A stretch of DNA of 64,000 bases from positions 124,001 to 188,000 of the forward strand of contig JASANC010003464.1 in NCBI GenBank assembly GCA_030248135.1, given 5' to 3'. The notes under the pieces were generated by a model, which saw nothing but the letters and a program-made list of their open reading frames with translations, was not told where the DNA came from and did not search any database. This document shows positions 25,301-34,630 of the stretch, piece by piece (the stretch's first letter is position 1; every line of letters begins with the position of its first letter). The translations under genes and the position numbers were made by a program. This DNA is from Theristus sp. LFF4_11 (lineage: Eukaryota; Nematoda; Chromadorea; Monhysterida; Xyalidae).

Positions 25301-28300
25301 GGGCAAATGTTTCACGAAGAAATGCGGTGATCTCAAGCAGCAGCATGCAGGCGACTAGTTTTAACGCCATTGGGCATTCGTTGCCCTTTACGTTCACAGT
25401 GCCTGAGGATGGAAAAAAGCGTCAGGTTTTACCGACGGCTTAAAATAACACGGAAACTTGGGAAATTTGCTCACTTTCGTCAAGAAAGTCTTCCAGTTCA
25501 TCGTAGATCCGTAGCTGACGTCGTTGTCGTTCGTCAGCCGGTCCACTAACCACTTTAATTGGTGTGATCTCTTCCGAAGTCAGCATAGAGTTCAAGTACT
25601 TGCTCACCTAGATTGACGTCCTCGATTGGCATGTTGGCTCTTGTCAAAAAAACTTAGGAATTATCAGTTGGCTCAACCTGTTCGGCCCAGCGATAAAACA
25701 TTCTGCCGGCGTATCGCTGTATCATGTGTTGACGCCTGACGCCCGTCGGCGCACCACCCCGGTTGCCCATTTGGACAGCGTTACTCATGCTTTAAAAAAT
25801 TCACAAAAAGTGCTCTGACATTTTCGCTTTGTAGCACCACGGTAAGCGGCTGAAATTCAGCAGACCTTCGTGATGTTGGAACGTTGCTCCTAATCCAATC
25901 GGGCCACTGCCCACGGTTGCATCGATGGACAAAGTAGCAACACTCAACGAAGATGGCCGCTCGTGACACCACCGGTGATTTCTAAAAATACGTCAGTCAC
26001 ACGGTTTCACATTCATTTTGTGAACGACTTTAAAGCTTGTCCTACCAATTTTAACAGTGCAGCCAGCAATGGCGCGTCTGGTGCTGTTCCTGGATGACAA
26101 GTTTCAAGCAAGAACGCAAAACGACGCGCGCCTTCTTGGACACCCTTCAGGTTTACTAAACGACGATCGGGAATCAGCGATACAAACGCCATGCGTTTCG
26201 AGTTTAGTCGGCGCATCATATCTAAATGAACATTAAGGTACATCATTTTGTAGTCGTTTGGACTCCGATGAACAAACCTTCATTCTGATCGTCAGAGAAG
26301 CTTTTGCTAGCCGCTAGAAGCCCGTAGTTCGTCCGTGATGATCTCTGTTGAAATTATGTGGTTATACTGTGCATTTAAAAAGGTGCATTGTTTTACGGCT
26401 TACTTTACTGCCAGTGAGTATGCGACTATCGAAACCGCTGTCAAAGCCAGCAGTGATCTGCAGCACGTCGTCGTCGTAGTTCAACTGACTGTCCGACCCA
26501 TCAGATGCATCGTCCCCACTAATGCTGTTGTCACTACGTACCGACTTCAGCAGACCACTGAGCGCTGTAAACGATTCGTTTTGCAGCTTTTGTTTTTTTG
26601 GAATACACCGTTTAGATTTGGCTTTTACGGTAAACACGAGCTCAAAATTATCGTACCGAGTTGCAGTTTGCTTGACTTCTTTTTTACGCCACCACCTTCG
26701 GCGCTGATTGTAACCGATGGTAGCAATGGGGAGCTAACACTACTTGTCGCAACTGCATCATCTGCAACGAGTGCAGAACTGTACGAACGACGATGTTGTG
26801 AGATTGATGGTCCCACCAATGCTGTTACAGGACTGCCACTGCTCGTCTCCGCATCGCTTTCGGCGTCCTTTTCTGCAGTGCTTCCCTGCACAGATTTATT
26901 GTCTTAGAAGTTGCTACTTGCTAGGCATACCACACGTTGTCGTGTCAAATTCTTTATCAAATCTACAATGTTTAAGGTCAACTAATCAGGTTTAGACCCA
27001 ATCTCACCCAAAATCTCCGCTAGGAAAGACTGGTTTTTAGCCGCAGGTGAGTTTAGTAACGTTCAAAAATATTGCGAGACAAAAATGTTCGTATCAAGTC
27101 ACAAAATTATTTTACATCGGAGATTTACTTTTTCACGATGTCGCTTGAACAGCCCACGTCGGAGACTCAATTGGTCTTTGATTGAAGGGGCACTCAGCAT
27201 CAGTGAACTCTGCCGTTGATTGTCGTTTGCACTCCCGTTCCCATCCGTGTCGCTGTCACTCGACTTCGACTCGACTCTGCAATTAATAAATACATTGTTA
27301 GACGTCTCTTCATGAACATCTAGACGTCTATTGCATTTCTTCACCATCAGATGACATCACATGTAGCGTCATTTTTAGCGTAAGCGGAAACCTCAATTAT
27401 GCAGCCATTAAAGCTATTCAAACGAACAAAAAACAGTCCGTAGTTCTTAGCCACAATGTCATTTCTGATACATAAGCGCACATTTCAGTTTTCAAACAAA
27501 CGCCATTTTGAAGTTTTTCAACACGAGTTTGTTGTTTTCATGCAAAGCGGTTATGTATTCTGAGCAAAGAGTCGACTGACGTTATATTCATGCACGTACA
27601 AGTTCGTGTCAGTTTTCATTGGAAACTGGAACACTCAAAAAACTTTGAGCTGCAATGATTCCGAGCGCAGTAAATTAGAGCCGTTGTACAATTTGCGAGT
27701 TGTTAGGATTTGGGTATAGAGACTAAGCTTATTTCTGTGAAGTGAGATGAAAAAAGAGAACAATGAAAATTGTAAAAGATCTTATTGACACAACAGTGCA
27801 AAGCTGCAATTATTTAGTGCATGCAGTGTGAGAAATGAAAACAGGCAAACAAGAAGGTACAAGGTAGGTCGTGCAAATGCAGTGTTCACTGTGGTGAGCA
27901 TCCGAAATCTGTATTACGTAAACGTGGCTGAGCGTTTCGTGGGACGCGCATGCACCGTCGGCTGCTGTGTGTCGACAGGCAGATGCATTCGGTGTTGATG
28001 GTGCAGCTGCCAGAGGCGTCGTCGGTGGCGTGCTGCCGCCACAGAGTGTTTTTGTTGTGATGCGTTACTGGCGTCGCTCAGTGCTGCCTGCGCGTCCAGT
28101 TGCGCTGCGTTGTCGCCGCTTGCCGCTGTGGTCGTTGTAGCCGTCAGCACTTTGTGTGCACTGGAAAGCAGAATAATACTTCCGACTGATACACTTTTTA
28201 TCGGTGAACACACACACACGTATCTGTGCTGGGAAACACGCTGCACAGAACTGTGCTGAGTTCTACACAATAGGAGCAACAATGCAAACCTTTAAAGCAT

Positions 28301-31300
28301 GCCAAAAAGCAAAAATGTCTGTGAAGGATTTCTGACGAGCACAACTGGTTTGTTTAGCGGTGAAAAAATGTCAATGATGATCAGGACATATACCTTCAAA
28401 AATATCGAAAGACGTATTTGGTGCAAAAAATTTGCCGAAGTTAGCCGGTTTCCTGGCTGTGGAAGCGGTCAATCAGTGAATCGGCAATCAAGCGTTATAT
28501 CAAACGTAAGATACAAAATGCATCAAGTCTCAACAGGCCGTATCGTACAAGGAGAAAACACTTTCATCCCAAAGTACAGGCGATAAAAATCTGCGATTCT
28601 CAGGGAGAAAGCTTGGCAGCCAGGGTAAAAATGCGAGTGGAGCGGGCATCGAGCTTGCTGAGTGCGGTTACCGATTGCTGACAGTGGCGTTGCGCCATAC
28701 TCTGATCAGACGTCTGCGAAGTGTGCGCCGATTGGACGGATGTTGTGCAACATTGATCGGGTGCACCGTGGACGTTGTGTACCGACGACGAACACTACTG
28801 AGCAGCCCTGCTGATTTGCACGCACGGGCAGTTGCGCGAGAGCGCCTCGGTTGCATGCCCAGATTGGGCGCGCTCAGTGCGCGTGCAGCATTATTCGCCT
28901 TCGCCGCACTCAACAGATCATTATTGCTACGCATATGTACTATGTGTTCAGTAATGACATTTGTAACGGTTTATCACGTTTACAGAAAAAACATAGGACT
29001 TTTAAAATTGTGCAGTCATATTCTGGACTGATGAAGCGCAATAGCGTTGTGAACAGTGTGATGATAAGTGGAAACGTGCCAAGCAGAGACACTTTCAAAT
29101 ATTTATTGCAGTAGAATTAAGATTGATAATTTGCGCTGGCGGGCGTTTTGGTGCTGTGATTAGCCACTGCGTGCAAGCGGAACTGTGATTGCTGACGAGC
29201 ATTCAATTATAAGTGGAACATGGAACATGGTACAGGAACTACCAGCGGTGTGTTAGTTGTCGGATAAAACAAGGAATATAAGGGAAACAACGCACAATAT
29301 TTGCTTGTCCAGTTGCGCGTCTTGTTCGGCAGGAGTAGGCGATTTTCGTTTCACGTCTGGTTTGCCATCGAGCATCGCGCTCAACTCAACACGACGGAAT
29401 GGATTGCCATGGTGATCTTGCGCGAACAACATGAAACTTCGCACGTCATGATAAACACCCTGTGATAAATCAAGACATAAATCACTTCACCTGTATGTTC
29501 AAGTACATTGGGTCTTCAAATAGAACGAACCATGTTTTCAGGCTGCTGCAGTTCGGCCACTTTGTCCATCAATTTTGTGACCAACGGTTTCAATAGCGCT
29601 GATACCGTGGCGCCCTCGACGCCTTTATGCTCTTCCAAGAAATTGTTTTTGTACGTGCCGCTGTTTGATTTGCCTGGAGAAGTAAAAAAATTTCGTCGGG
29701 GAAGCGATTCAGAAAAATAGAGGCCACCTAACAAACCAACCACGTTTCGGCGGTTGCACGTGACAGAACGCGAACATGGCATGCGCGAGGTCGAGCGTGC
29801 TTTGCGGTTGTGAATCGAGCACAAACTGTTGAACGCAGCGTGCGTACGCAATGCGATCGTGGCGCTCCAACTGTGACAGTGCAGTACGTGCTGCACCACG
29901 GAGGTATTCGGCATGTGCGTTGCGAATGCCGTCGTTGCAACCGTGTGGACAACCGAGCAACAAATATACCCTAGAGCATTGATTGATTCATTAGAAGGCT
30001 ACCAGTGTCAAAATAGAAGTGTTGAAAGTTTGCACCGAAAAAGTGCTTGAACGAATATCGGCAGTGTATCGTTTTGATCGCTGTCCGCATCAGTGTCGCC
30101 ATTCTGCTCACCACCACCGCCACCTGGCACGGTGCTCCGTGCTTGACTGCTTGTCGAAAGATGACTAGCCGCCTCTGATGCTGGCTGAAATGTCATTTAC
30201 TGTTCAGCAAGAAGAATCTACTAATGGTTATCTCTTTAAACCGTCTATAGAAACCAGTACCGAAGATGTCAGACATTTTTAGGTAGGGGGTACCTACCCA
30301 TGGGAAAGCCAAAAATTTTTTGCGGGGTGGGGTGGGGGTGTTGGTAAGTGGGACCCCGGTTCCCTACGAGGGGGTGCACCGGACGCTAATGGGTGCTAGG
30401 GCGAGGCCTCACATCTTCGGTACTGATCGAAACAACAGAAAAGGCGCACTTCGGAAACTTGTGGAACACTGAGCTTCTGGTGTTCATTTGTTGCTGTTGT
30501 TGTGGGTGCACCGAGAATGTTATGGAATGTCAGTAACACGTCGATAATGTTCAGAGCTGCCTCGCACACCCTGACACTTAATTGGCGTTCCAGCACGGCG
30601 CTGACCGCACGCAAACACATCAGCACCCGCAAACGACCGTCTCGCTCAACGAATGCACTGCTGCCAATGGCCTGATTACAAAAAAAACACGTTTCGAACA
30701 CACATCAGTGAAGAATTGGAAACTTAGTAACTGCACTACTATAACAATGAACAAGAGTTTTGGAAACAAACCTCGCCCATACAGTCAACATAGTTGAGCA
30801 ATGTATCCGTGGCGCTGCGGGAAATGTTACTCAACAGTGCTGATTTGTTGATTGGCTGGTCGCCAACGGAACTTTGATGGCTGCCGCTGTCGCCTCCTGG
30901 TTTTAGGGCTGCTTCGGAATGACTTGGCGAAAGGTCCCTTAAATTCAAAGTATTCATCAACTTTCAGTATGAACGTCATTGTTGCAGCTGATTTCTCACT
31001 TTTTATCTAGTTTCGCACTCGCAACAAATGGAATGAGTAGACTGCTGCGACGTGGTGATGCGTTCGGCACCGGAAGACTGTCGTCACGTATTGGCAGGGA
31101 TGGCCTAAAGACGAAACTGTTCACCTTTCATTGGCTGTGGAAGAATTCAAACGCCGAAAGCAAACCGCTTTTCAATGCTAAATGCCGGCGACCGAACGCG
31201 TCCTTGTTCAACTTTGCGCACGGTCGCTTCGTCCAATTGCAGCTGCTTCCACGTGGGCGTTATCCGTTGGTGCTCTGGAGTTCCAGCAAGGTCGAGATCT

Positions 31301-34300
31301 GTCTTCGACCCCTGCATCCAATGTTTGTTTACGTAGATACGCAATGTGTGTGCTTTGTTCATCTTGATCCTTAACCAGAAATCTAACCGTGTTGCTATCA
31401 GTAAAGTTGCTTCTAAATCTAACTGTCGGTGCTGGCACTGAGCAACGTCGCTTAGCACTGTCCGTACGTTTGGCAGCCACTCGGGCGAGGGCTTCACGCA
31501 GCTGGCTGAGTCGTTTGGATAAGTAATTCAGTGCCCAATAGACTCCTTCCTCTGACCATTGGCGTATGAACATGCAACGTAGTACGGCTACATCCAAATA
31601 CGACGCTTGTAGCGCGTCTGCGCCAAATACCTGTCAAATGAAAACCAAGTAAAAATTTTGATTTTTTATTACACAGTGTTATAGTTTTACCTTGTGCAAA
31701 TGTTGAATAATTGATCCGGGCGTCGCTGTGTTCAGTGCCTTTGGCGCAGACGAATCCGGCCAGCTTGACTCCACCGTTTGGTTGCTGTCCGTTGCGTGCA
31801 CCTCTGCATAGAAGTTTCAATCTTTTTTTTCATCCGGAACGCTGAACGCACAATCAAGCGTATTTTAGTAAAGGCATACTCGGTTTTTCAACGCTCAACG
31901 AAGAAGAAGACTGTTTTGCAGGTGCAGTGACAACATCACCAGCGGACATCGTTAAGTCAATGGGCGGACTTTGAAAGCCTGAAAACGTTTTTTTGCATAA
32001 AGACACTACACATCCACATGCCAAATTGGGAGTCCTTACCGTTCTGGTGTTGCTGCAGCAGAGGTGTTGGTGTTGCAATTGTTGTTGCGTCGAAACCTGT
32101 TGCATAACAAATGTATGTACTGCTACATAACACTGTACAGATCCTTGTGAACTGTAAGTTTCATACCAAGGTTATATGTACGTACCGAAGAAACTCGCAA
32201 ACAGGCTGACCTGAGATGGGCGTCGATGGAACAGTGGTGCTTCTGAGCATGGATGTGCTCACTACAGCTTGTGCCGTTTTTGCAGCGTGCTGATCAAGAT
32301 GTTCAGTCAAACGCTCTGGTCTGCATGCACATCCGACAACCGTCACCACCGAATTGCATTGTTCACAAATCACCTGAATTATTGAAAGACTGGTGAAAGG
32401 ATGTGCATGTGTCATCACTTTTGAGGAAACCAACCGAAACAGTGCTCAATGGTGATTGCAGCGCATCGTCGCAGATGTCTGTTAATTCGACCAGTGGTGC
32501 ACGGTCGTCAACCATGAAACGACCGAACGCACCGGAAGCAACGCTGCCTTCCTCCACGAACTTTAGTTCGTCGATGTCCCCCAATGTAAACGAACCGTCA
32601 TAGCTTGCGGCCAGTGCTGCAACACTTTGATGCTGTACTAAACTCATTGAGAACGTTCAGTGTGCTTTTCTCAACTTCAGAACCGGCTGCTATGCAGCAA
32701 TCTTCCCAAACTATAGATATGTGAAAGCAAAACGCCGCCACCAGTGTTTTTGTGCATTGTTTTCTGCTGGGCGATGGCGCCATCAGACGCGTGCACCGCC
32801 GCTCTGCCGCCGTATTCACTCATAGTTCGCATGACACCTGCACGCTCATAATCGGTGCTACCGCCATTCGTTTGCTAAAAAGGCACACGTTTGCTTTTTG
32901 TCCGACCAGTTGAAACTAAACTATTGTGGATTTATTCAAACGTGTCCGGACTAAAATGACGTCATTTGCTTTAAAAACGCCCGTTTGTCAAAGTACAGGC
33001 ACTAAAATGTCAGTTTGGTGTGACTGATTCGACGTTCACTATTTGTTTACGGGAAGAAATCGGCTAAACCGAAAGTCTGGTTTGCAGTGAACGGCAAGCG
33101 CATGTTTGGCGGCACATGACGTCATTTCAGTGGGACACGTTTAAAAAAATAGGTCATACATATGTTGAAACTGACGTTTCCCATGCTGATCGGCACAGAA
33201 TGACGCAACTCAACACTCTGCTTTCTCAATGATTCACCACGAGTTTGTGATCGTTTTCGTGAACGCTTCTGTTCAACATTCTCGGCAGTTGATTCAGCCA
33301 AATCGGATGTTTCAAGCGTCTGCGGCCGTGCTGCCTTACGATGCTGTTTTGGTGGTCCAACACTGTTCTTGTGCTCCGTGCTTTCGCCAGTCGATTTGAA
33401 TGATAACTTCTTCGACAAACCTGCGCACAAATGTATCAATTAGCCTCGTGTTTCGCTATCCTTTTTACAAACGCTGTTCACCAATTAATTTCACTGACTC
33501 GGTTGAGTCCGTGAGTGCTGCGATGGTTGGCGTTGCACAGCGGCAGTACCGGGAACCGACAATCGTGCGTATTCGACAGTGGACTCGATCGAGAACTGCG
33601 ACTTTCTCGGTTTCACGGGCGCCTTAAACGCGAGCACATTTGGCATGGCGTGTTGCCAGAGTGCGTGCCACATGTGCCCGGCCGGCTCCAAACGAATGTG
33701 CGTTTGTATGTCGTGCTCGGTGACACAGTGCACTAGTGGCGCCAGCAGATACACGAACGTTTGGATGCAACTGATCGGAAACACCAGCTGACTCAACAGC
33801 GCCTCCTCGCTGGTCACCTAAAAGTTTGCGACTGCGTCCACGCAAAACTGCGTTGGAGAAACTTTTGAAACGACCATCTGTTGGATCAAGATTGTGCTGC
33901 GAACCGTTTCACTTTCGTTGGCATCTTGGCACTCAACAGCTGAGTCGACTAGCATCCAGTGCAGAATGTACAGAATTTTTACGAGCGAATTGCCGAGTTC
34001 ACGTGTTGGATCGTTCGAGTCTTCCTTTGCCAAATGGTGCTCCGCTAGCAGCGCCGCACAGCACTACACAACACTGGTCAAGTTTTTTTGTCAAGCTTGG
34101 CATAAAGAGTTGATCTGTAGGTGTGCTTTATCTTATTAACCTGAACAACATGCGGGAACGCAGCGCGTATGAACCTCCACCGTGGCACGGATGCGATCGC
34201 ATCCGACAGACTCGGCGACAATCCATGCAAAATGTTCTGCACCACAACACGCTCAAACGTCTGCGAAAGTACGGATTCGTTAAAATCACGGTAGGATCAA

Positions 34301-34630
34301 ATTAACAAGTTATATACCTCAATCGTCTTTCAGCCGACAAAAATAATCGATACAATGTTTGACTAACCACACAGGATGCCTCGTGGAGCTTTCCGACTTT
34401 TGGACCAAGGAATGGGCTGTAAAAATAGATTGTTTAACTGTAAATTAGGGATTCAAAAAAATAAAATAAGTGGCTATCACCGACTTTGACTGCCTCCACA
34501 AGAAGCTTTGTATGGGCAACGGAACGCAGGCGTGCGGATCCTCGTAATCGCTCGGTGCCCCAGCCGATTCGTGGCTCTTATGCGAGCGCACCGATCGAAA
34601 CGACTGCTGTGCGTGCAGCTTTGCGTTCAT
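9627..34630 (-). CDS. unc80: UNC80, subunit of the NALCN sodium-leak channel complex (about 70 exons)
   Basis: UNC80 is a very large HEAT-like scaffold that, with UNC79, NALCN and FAM155, sets resting membrane excitability in neurons. Translated minus-strand exons follow the animal UNC80 protein collinearly from VPLPIQSFLWRQ near the start to the Ser/Thr-rich tail. Anchors include ILYILHWMLVDSA, YLLAPLVHCVTEHD, DVAVLRCMFIRQWSEEG, CEAALNIIDVLL, NPFRRVELSAMLD, FVHRCNRGQWPDW, FVCTHQRYCHPCC, VRFYALWRNRYHCW, FLRHFLEKITNRDRQ, DFFNIPE, QFYILHRKPFLLQ, LKLVKAEKPLKALDLCY and IVSFGKQLAGHWHKIA. The proposed start ATG is 34630-34628 and the stop TGA 9629-9627; the product should be roughly 3,000 residues. 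Introns are mostly short GT-AG; the long ones hold mobile elements. The gene appears intact. The first residues and the Ser-rich linkers are the least certain parts, and the coordinates span introns. Confidence 0.95.
13405..16665 (-). CDS. unc80: unc80 exons, conserved C-terminal half, first part
   Basis: About fifteen exons between 16665 and 13405 encode, in order, TKTRRKQKQDVMRRAMSEAE, PQLISLVEDAQVDADGVA, VVWSCLVEDPTLFLRHFLEK, FSLFNYLIGFIMYYVRSL, VQGLYFKDVKQTLRKEQC, ILVHGSDDTGIPSQFPIHE, LLTDSLDFFNIPENEMDSY, QYPQLNLVQLDPDKAW, FTDVGKVLLTASVLKHS, LHLFINVINGVMIMHCEDA, YIDMAVHFNNLFSNNG, VIEFLCKQFYILHRKPFLLQ, and LEILKLVKAEKPLKALDLCY. The FFNIPE block and the HRKPFLLQ block are near-identical to vertebrate UNC80. 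A SINE (14279-14494) sits in one intron. Confidence 0.92.
14279..14494 (+). mobile_element. tRNA-derived SINE with (AAC)n tail
   Basis: A box TGGCCAGGTGG (14286-14296) and B box GGATCGAGCCC (14329-14339) lie 33 bases apart in a tRNA-like head starting GCCCTCGTGG. The head is followed by a roughly 110-base unrelated body and an AAC-rich tail (14456-14494). The fold is not a usable tRNA: the anticodon-arm region forms AGAC-TATT-GTCT with a four-base loop. It lies antisense in an unc80 intron. Its 3' body (CTGGGTTAGC ... GCCTAAAATC) matches the copy at 9181-9345. Confidence 0.8.
16704..17473. mobile_element. 770-bp foldback transposon with long inverted arms (TA target)
   Basis: The ends are CAGTCGAACTCAATAAAAT and its inverse ATTTTATTGAGTTCGACTG, flanked by TA at 16702-16703 and 17474-17475. 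The arms extend about 300 bases inward with small differences. They include the shared blocks ATCAGCTGATTGGTCGGCCG, CACTCCGCACCCTTCTTTTTTCGTGGAT and a (GAC)n/(GTC)n run near the centre. There is no transposase. The CAGTCGA end and TA duplication suggest a pogo/Tc1-mariner relative; that assignment is an inference. Confidence 0.88.
17520..19156 (-). CDS. unc80: unc80 exons, FVCTHQRYCHPCC to VDPPWMPH region
   Basis: Exons are about 18626-19156, 18415-18590, 18225-18357, 18012-18152, 17757-17927 and 17522-17663. The first carries MPWLNVSFFIVHQ and the signature FVCTHQRYCHPCCFERVTRQ. Later exons carry VSLKAALILAEPNYQDIIPV, AAMFIVASVKQPEQC, VRFYALWRNRYHCWLKMEEG, and a proline block VPPPSIDFTLPSPPIG followed by VVDPPWMPH. 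All are collinear with vertebrate UNC80. The intron below 17520 is occupied by the 770-bp foldback element at 16704-17473. Confidence 0.9.
19757..21055. mobile_element. 1.3-kb foldback element with about 330-bp arms, interrupted by a MITE
   Basis: The left arm (about 19777-20095) and right arm (about 20690-21050) are reverse complements with moderate divergence. Shared blocks include GGTCCAGAAATCCGTTGATAAAACTACAGACCC, TTGGATACGGGTT and GCGTTCAGTATTGTTGGCTTTA. The words ATAAAACTACAGACCC repeat within each arm. The spacer contains the 251-bp MITE at 20405-20655. The whole lies in a long unc80 intron. Confidence 0.82.
20405..20655. mobile_element. MITE family A, copy 2 (251 bp)
   Basis: Reverse-orientation relative of 3264-3528. 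It shares the ends CGGAATGGC(T/C)GAATAAACATGG and CCTTATTTATTCGGCCATACTG, and the internal block TTTTTTCAGGGTGCAAGGAGCG. TA follows the right end (20656-20657); the left flank reads CA, so one target base has decayed. It sits between the arms of a foldback element. Confidence 0.78.
21059..21628. mobile_element. 570-bp foldback element with about 200-bp arms
   Basis: The left arm begins GCCCTGATAATTTAT ... CAGTTGATTGGCTGGTG and continues through GAAAATCAATGTGAAACCTTGTTTTGG to GCAGAAAAAAGCAGCACT. The right arm (21430-21625) is its inverse, ending CACCAGCCAATCAGCT ... AAATTATCCAGGGC. Open frames of 130-148 codons across it are by-products of the inverted arms. It abuts the 19757-21055 element. 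Confidence 0.8.
21810..24690 (-). CDS. unc80: unc80 exons, Ser/Gln-rich middle linker
   Basis: Four candidate exons: about 24475-24677, 23735-23923, 22650-22912 and 21830-21965. They encode polar segments such as DISKKISAAASSATKKFSW, SSHQRTTSVRVKKSSATP, ISQYNQQHQQQHSCLSTG and FKRQSRRRSIYRKRSHIDP. Several basic-Ser motifs look like kinase sites. They lie between two strongly conserved blocks but have no clear counterpart, so they may be alternatively used or lineage-specific exons. Introns here are 0.6-2.7 kb, longer than elsewhere in the gene. Confidence 0.5.
22972..22987. repeat. (AC)n microsatellite
   Basis: Uninterrupted AC dinucleotide run within an unc80 intron. Confidence 0.8.
24799..26307 (-). 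CDS. unc80: unc80 exons, VNLKGVQEGARR to RRISYAGSNED region
   Basis: Predicted exons are about 26280-26307, 26046-26161, 25850-25982, 25681-25791, 25475-25608, 25265-25408, 24990-25190 and 24799-24925. The translations VNLKGVQEGARRFAFLLETC with PGTAPDAPLLAALLKL, then SRAAIFVECCYFVHRCNRGQ, QRYAGRMFYRWAEQ, ERQRRQLRIYDELEDFLDES, ALKLVACMLLLEITAFLRET and RRISYAGSNEDADLSPRGS align in order with vertebrate UNC80. This is one of the most conserved stretches of the protein. The 24990-25190 exon has two competing open frames; the one ending EAQNVILHR joins the next exon in phase. Confidence 0.88.
26405..28940 (-). CDS. unc80: unc80 exons, low-complexity regulatory linker
   Basis: Likely exons are about 28690-28940, 27920-28157, 27131-27279, 26685-26887 and 26410-26605. 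The products are Ser-, Ala-, Arg- and Asp-rich, without a folded domain. Support is strongest for 27131-27279 (VESKSSDSDTDGNG ... LRRGLFKRHREK), which sits where vertebrate UNC80 has its acidic-to-basic SDTSSQSE/RRISLRKK linker. The others rest on frame openness, splice-site fit and composition. About 1.6 kb of intronic or untranslated sequence lies between them (27347-27900 and 28300-28650), in which I see nothing recognisable. Confidence 0.55.
29295..30960 (-). CDS. unc80: unc80 exons, helical repeat region (SRSATDT to NPFRRVELSAMLD)
   Basis: Predicted exons are about 30774-30960, 30465-30685, 30040-30189, 29742-29968, 29532-29671 and 29300-29461. They encode SNISRSATDTLLNYVDCMGE, then CEAALNIIDVLLTFHNILG, a Gly/Asp linker with NDTLPIFVQALF, LLGCPHGCNDGIRNAHAEY, a helix ending in LAHAMFAFCHVQPP, VEGATVSALLKPLVTKLMDK with LQQPENM, and HHGNPFRRVELSAMLD. 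Each matches the order of vertebrate UNC80. The intron between the second and third exons carries the G-rich MITE at 30256-30424. Confidence 0.88.
30256..30424. mobile_element. 169-bp MITE with G-rich core
   Basis: Perfect 14-base inverted ends AGTACCGAAGATGT (30256-30269) and ACATCTTCGGTACT (30411-30424). The core contains GGTAGGGGGTACCTACC and the run GGGGTGGGGTGGGGG, making it far more G-rich on the plus strand than the surrounding intron. There is no coding capacity. It lies in an unc80 intron between the CEAALNIID exon and the NDTLPIFVQ exon. Confidence 0.7.
31005..33421 (-). CDS. unc80: unc80 exons, variable linker and DVAVLRC block
   Basis: Predicted exons are about 33170-33421, 32760-32875, 32425-32637, 32205-32372, 32039-32101, 31870-31980, 31692-31817, 31470-31630, 31150-31315 and 31010-31105. 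The 31470-31630 exon is the best supported: VFGADALQASYLDVAVLRC then WSEEGVYWALNYL match other UNC80 proteins. The upstream exons are polar, Ser/Thr-rich and diverged, so their frames rest on acceptor and donor fits. The 32205-32372 exon carries an unusual cysteine cluster, CEQCNSVVTVVGCAC, followed by LTEHLDQH. The 31010-31105 exon carries SPRRSSLLIP, a likely phosphorylation-type linker. Confidence 0.68.
33560..34630 (-). CDS. unc80: unc80 exons, N-terminal conserved region
   Basis: Exon 1 is 34485-34630, exon 2 34368-34416, exon 3 34141-34260, exon 4 starts at 34064 and runs to about 33880, and exon 5 starts at 33817 and runs to about 33560. The phases fit. The exon 1-2 junction restores WRQSNPFLGPKVGKLHEASCV; the third base of exon 1's last codon comes from exon 2. 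Exon 3 encodes VVVQNILHGLSPSLSDAI and RWRFIRAAFPHVVQ, both strongly UNC80-like. Exon 4 carries ILYILHWMLVDSAVECQD, and exon 5 carries FVYLLAPLVHCVTEHD and MWHALWQHAMPNV. The start methionine is the first in-frame ATG before the conserved PLPIQ block, giving a 35-residue polar leader. Confidence 0.9.
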
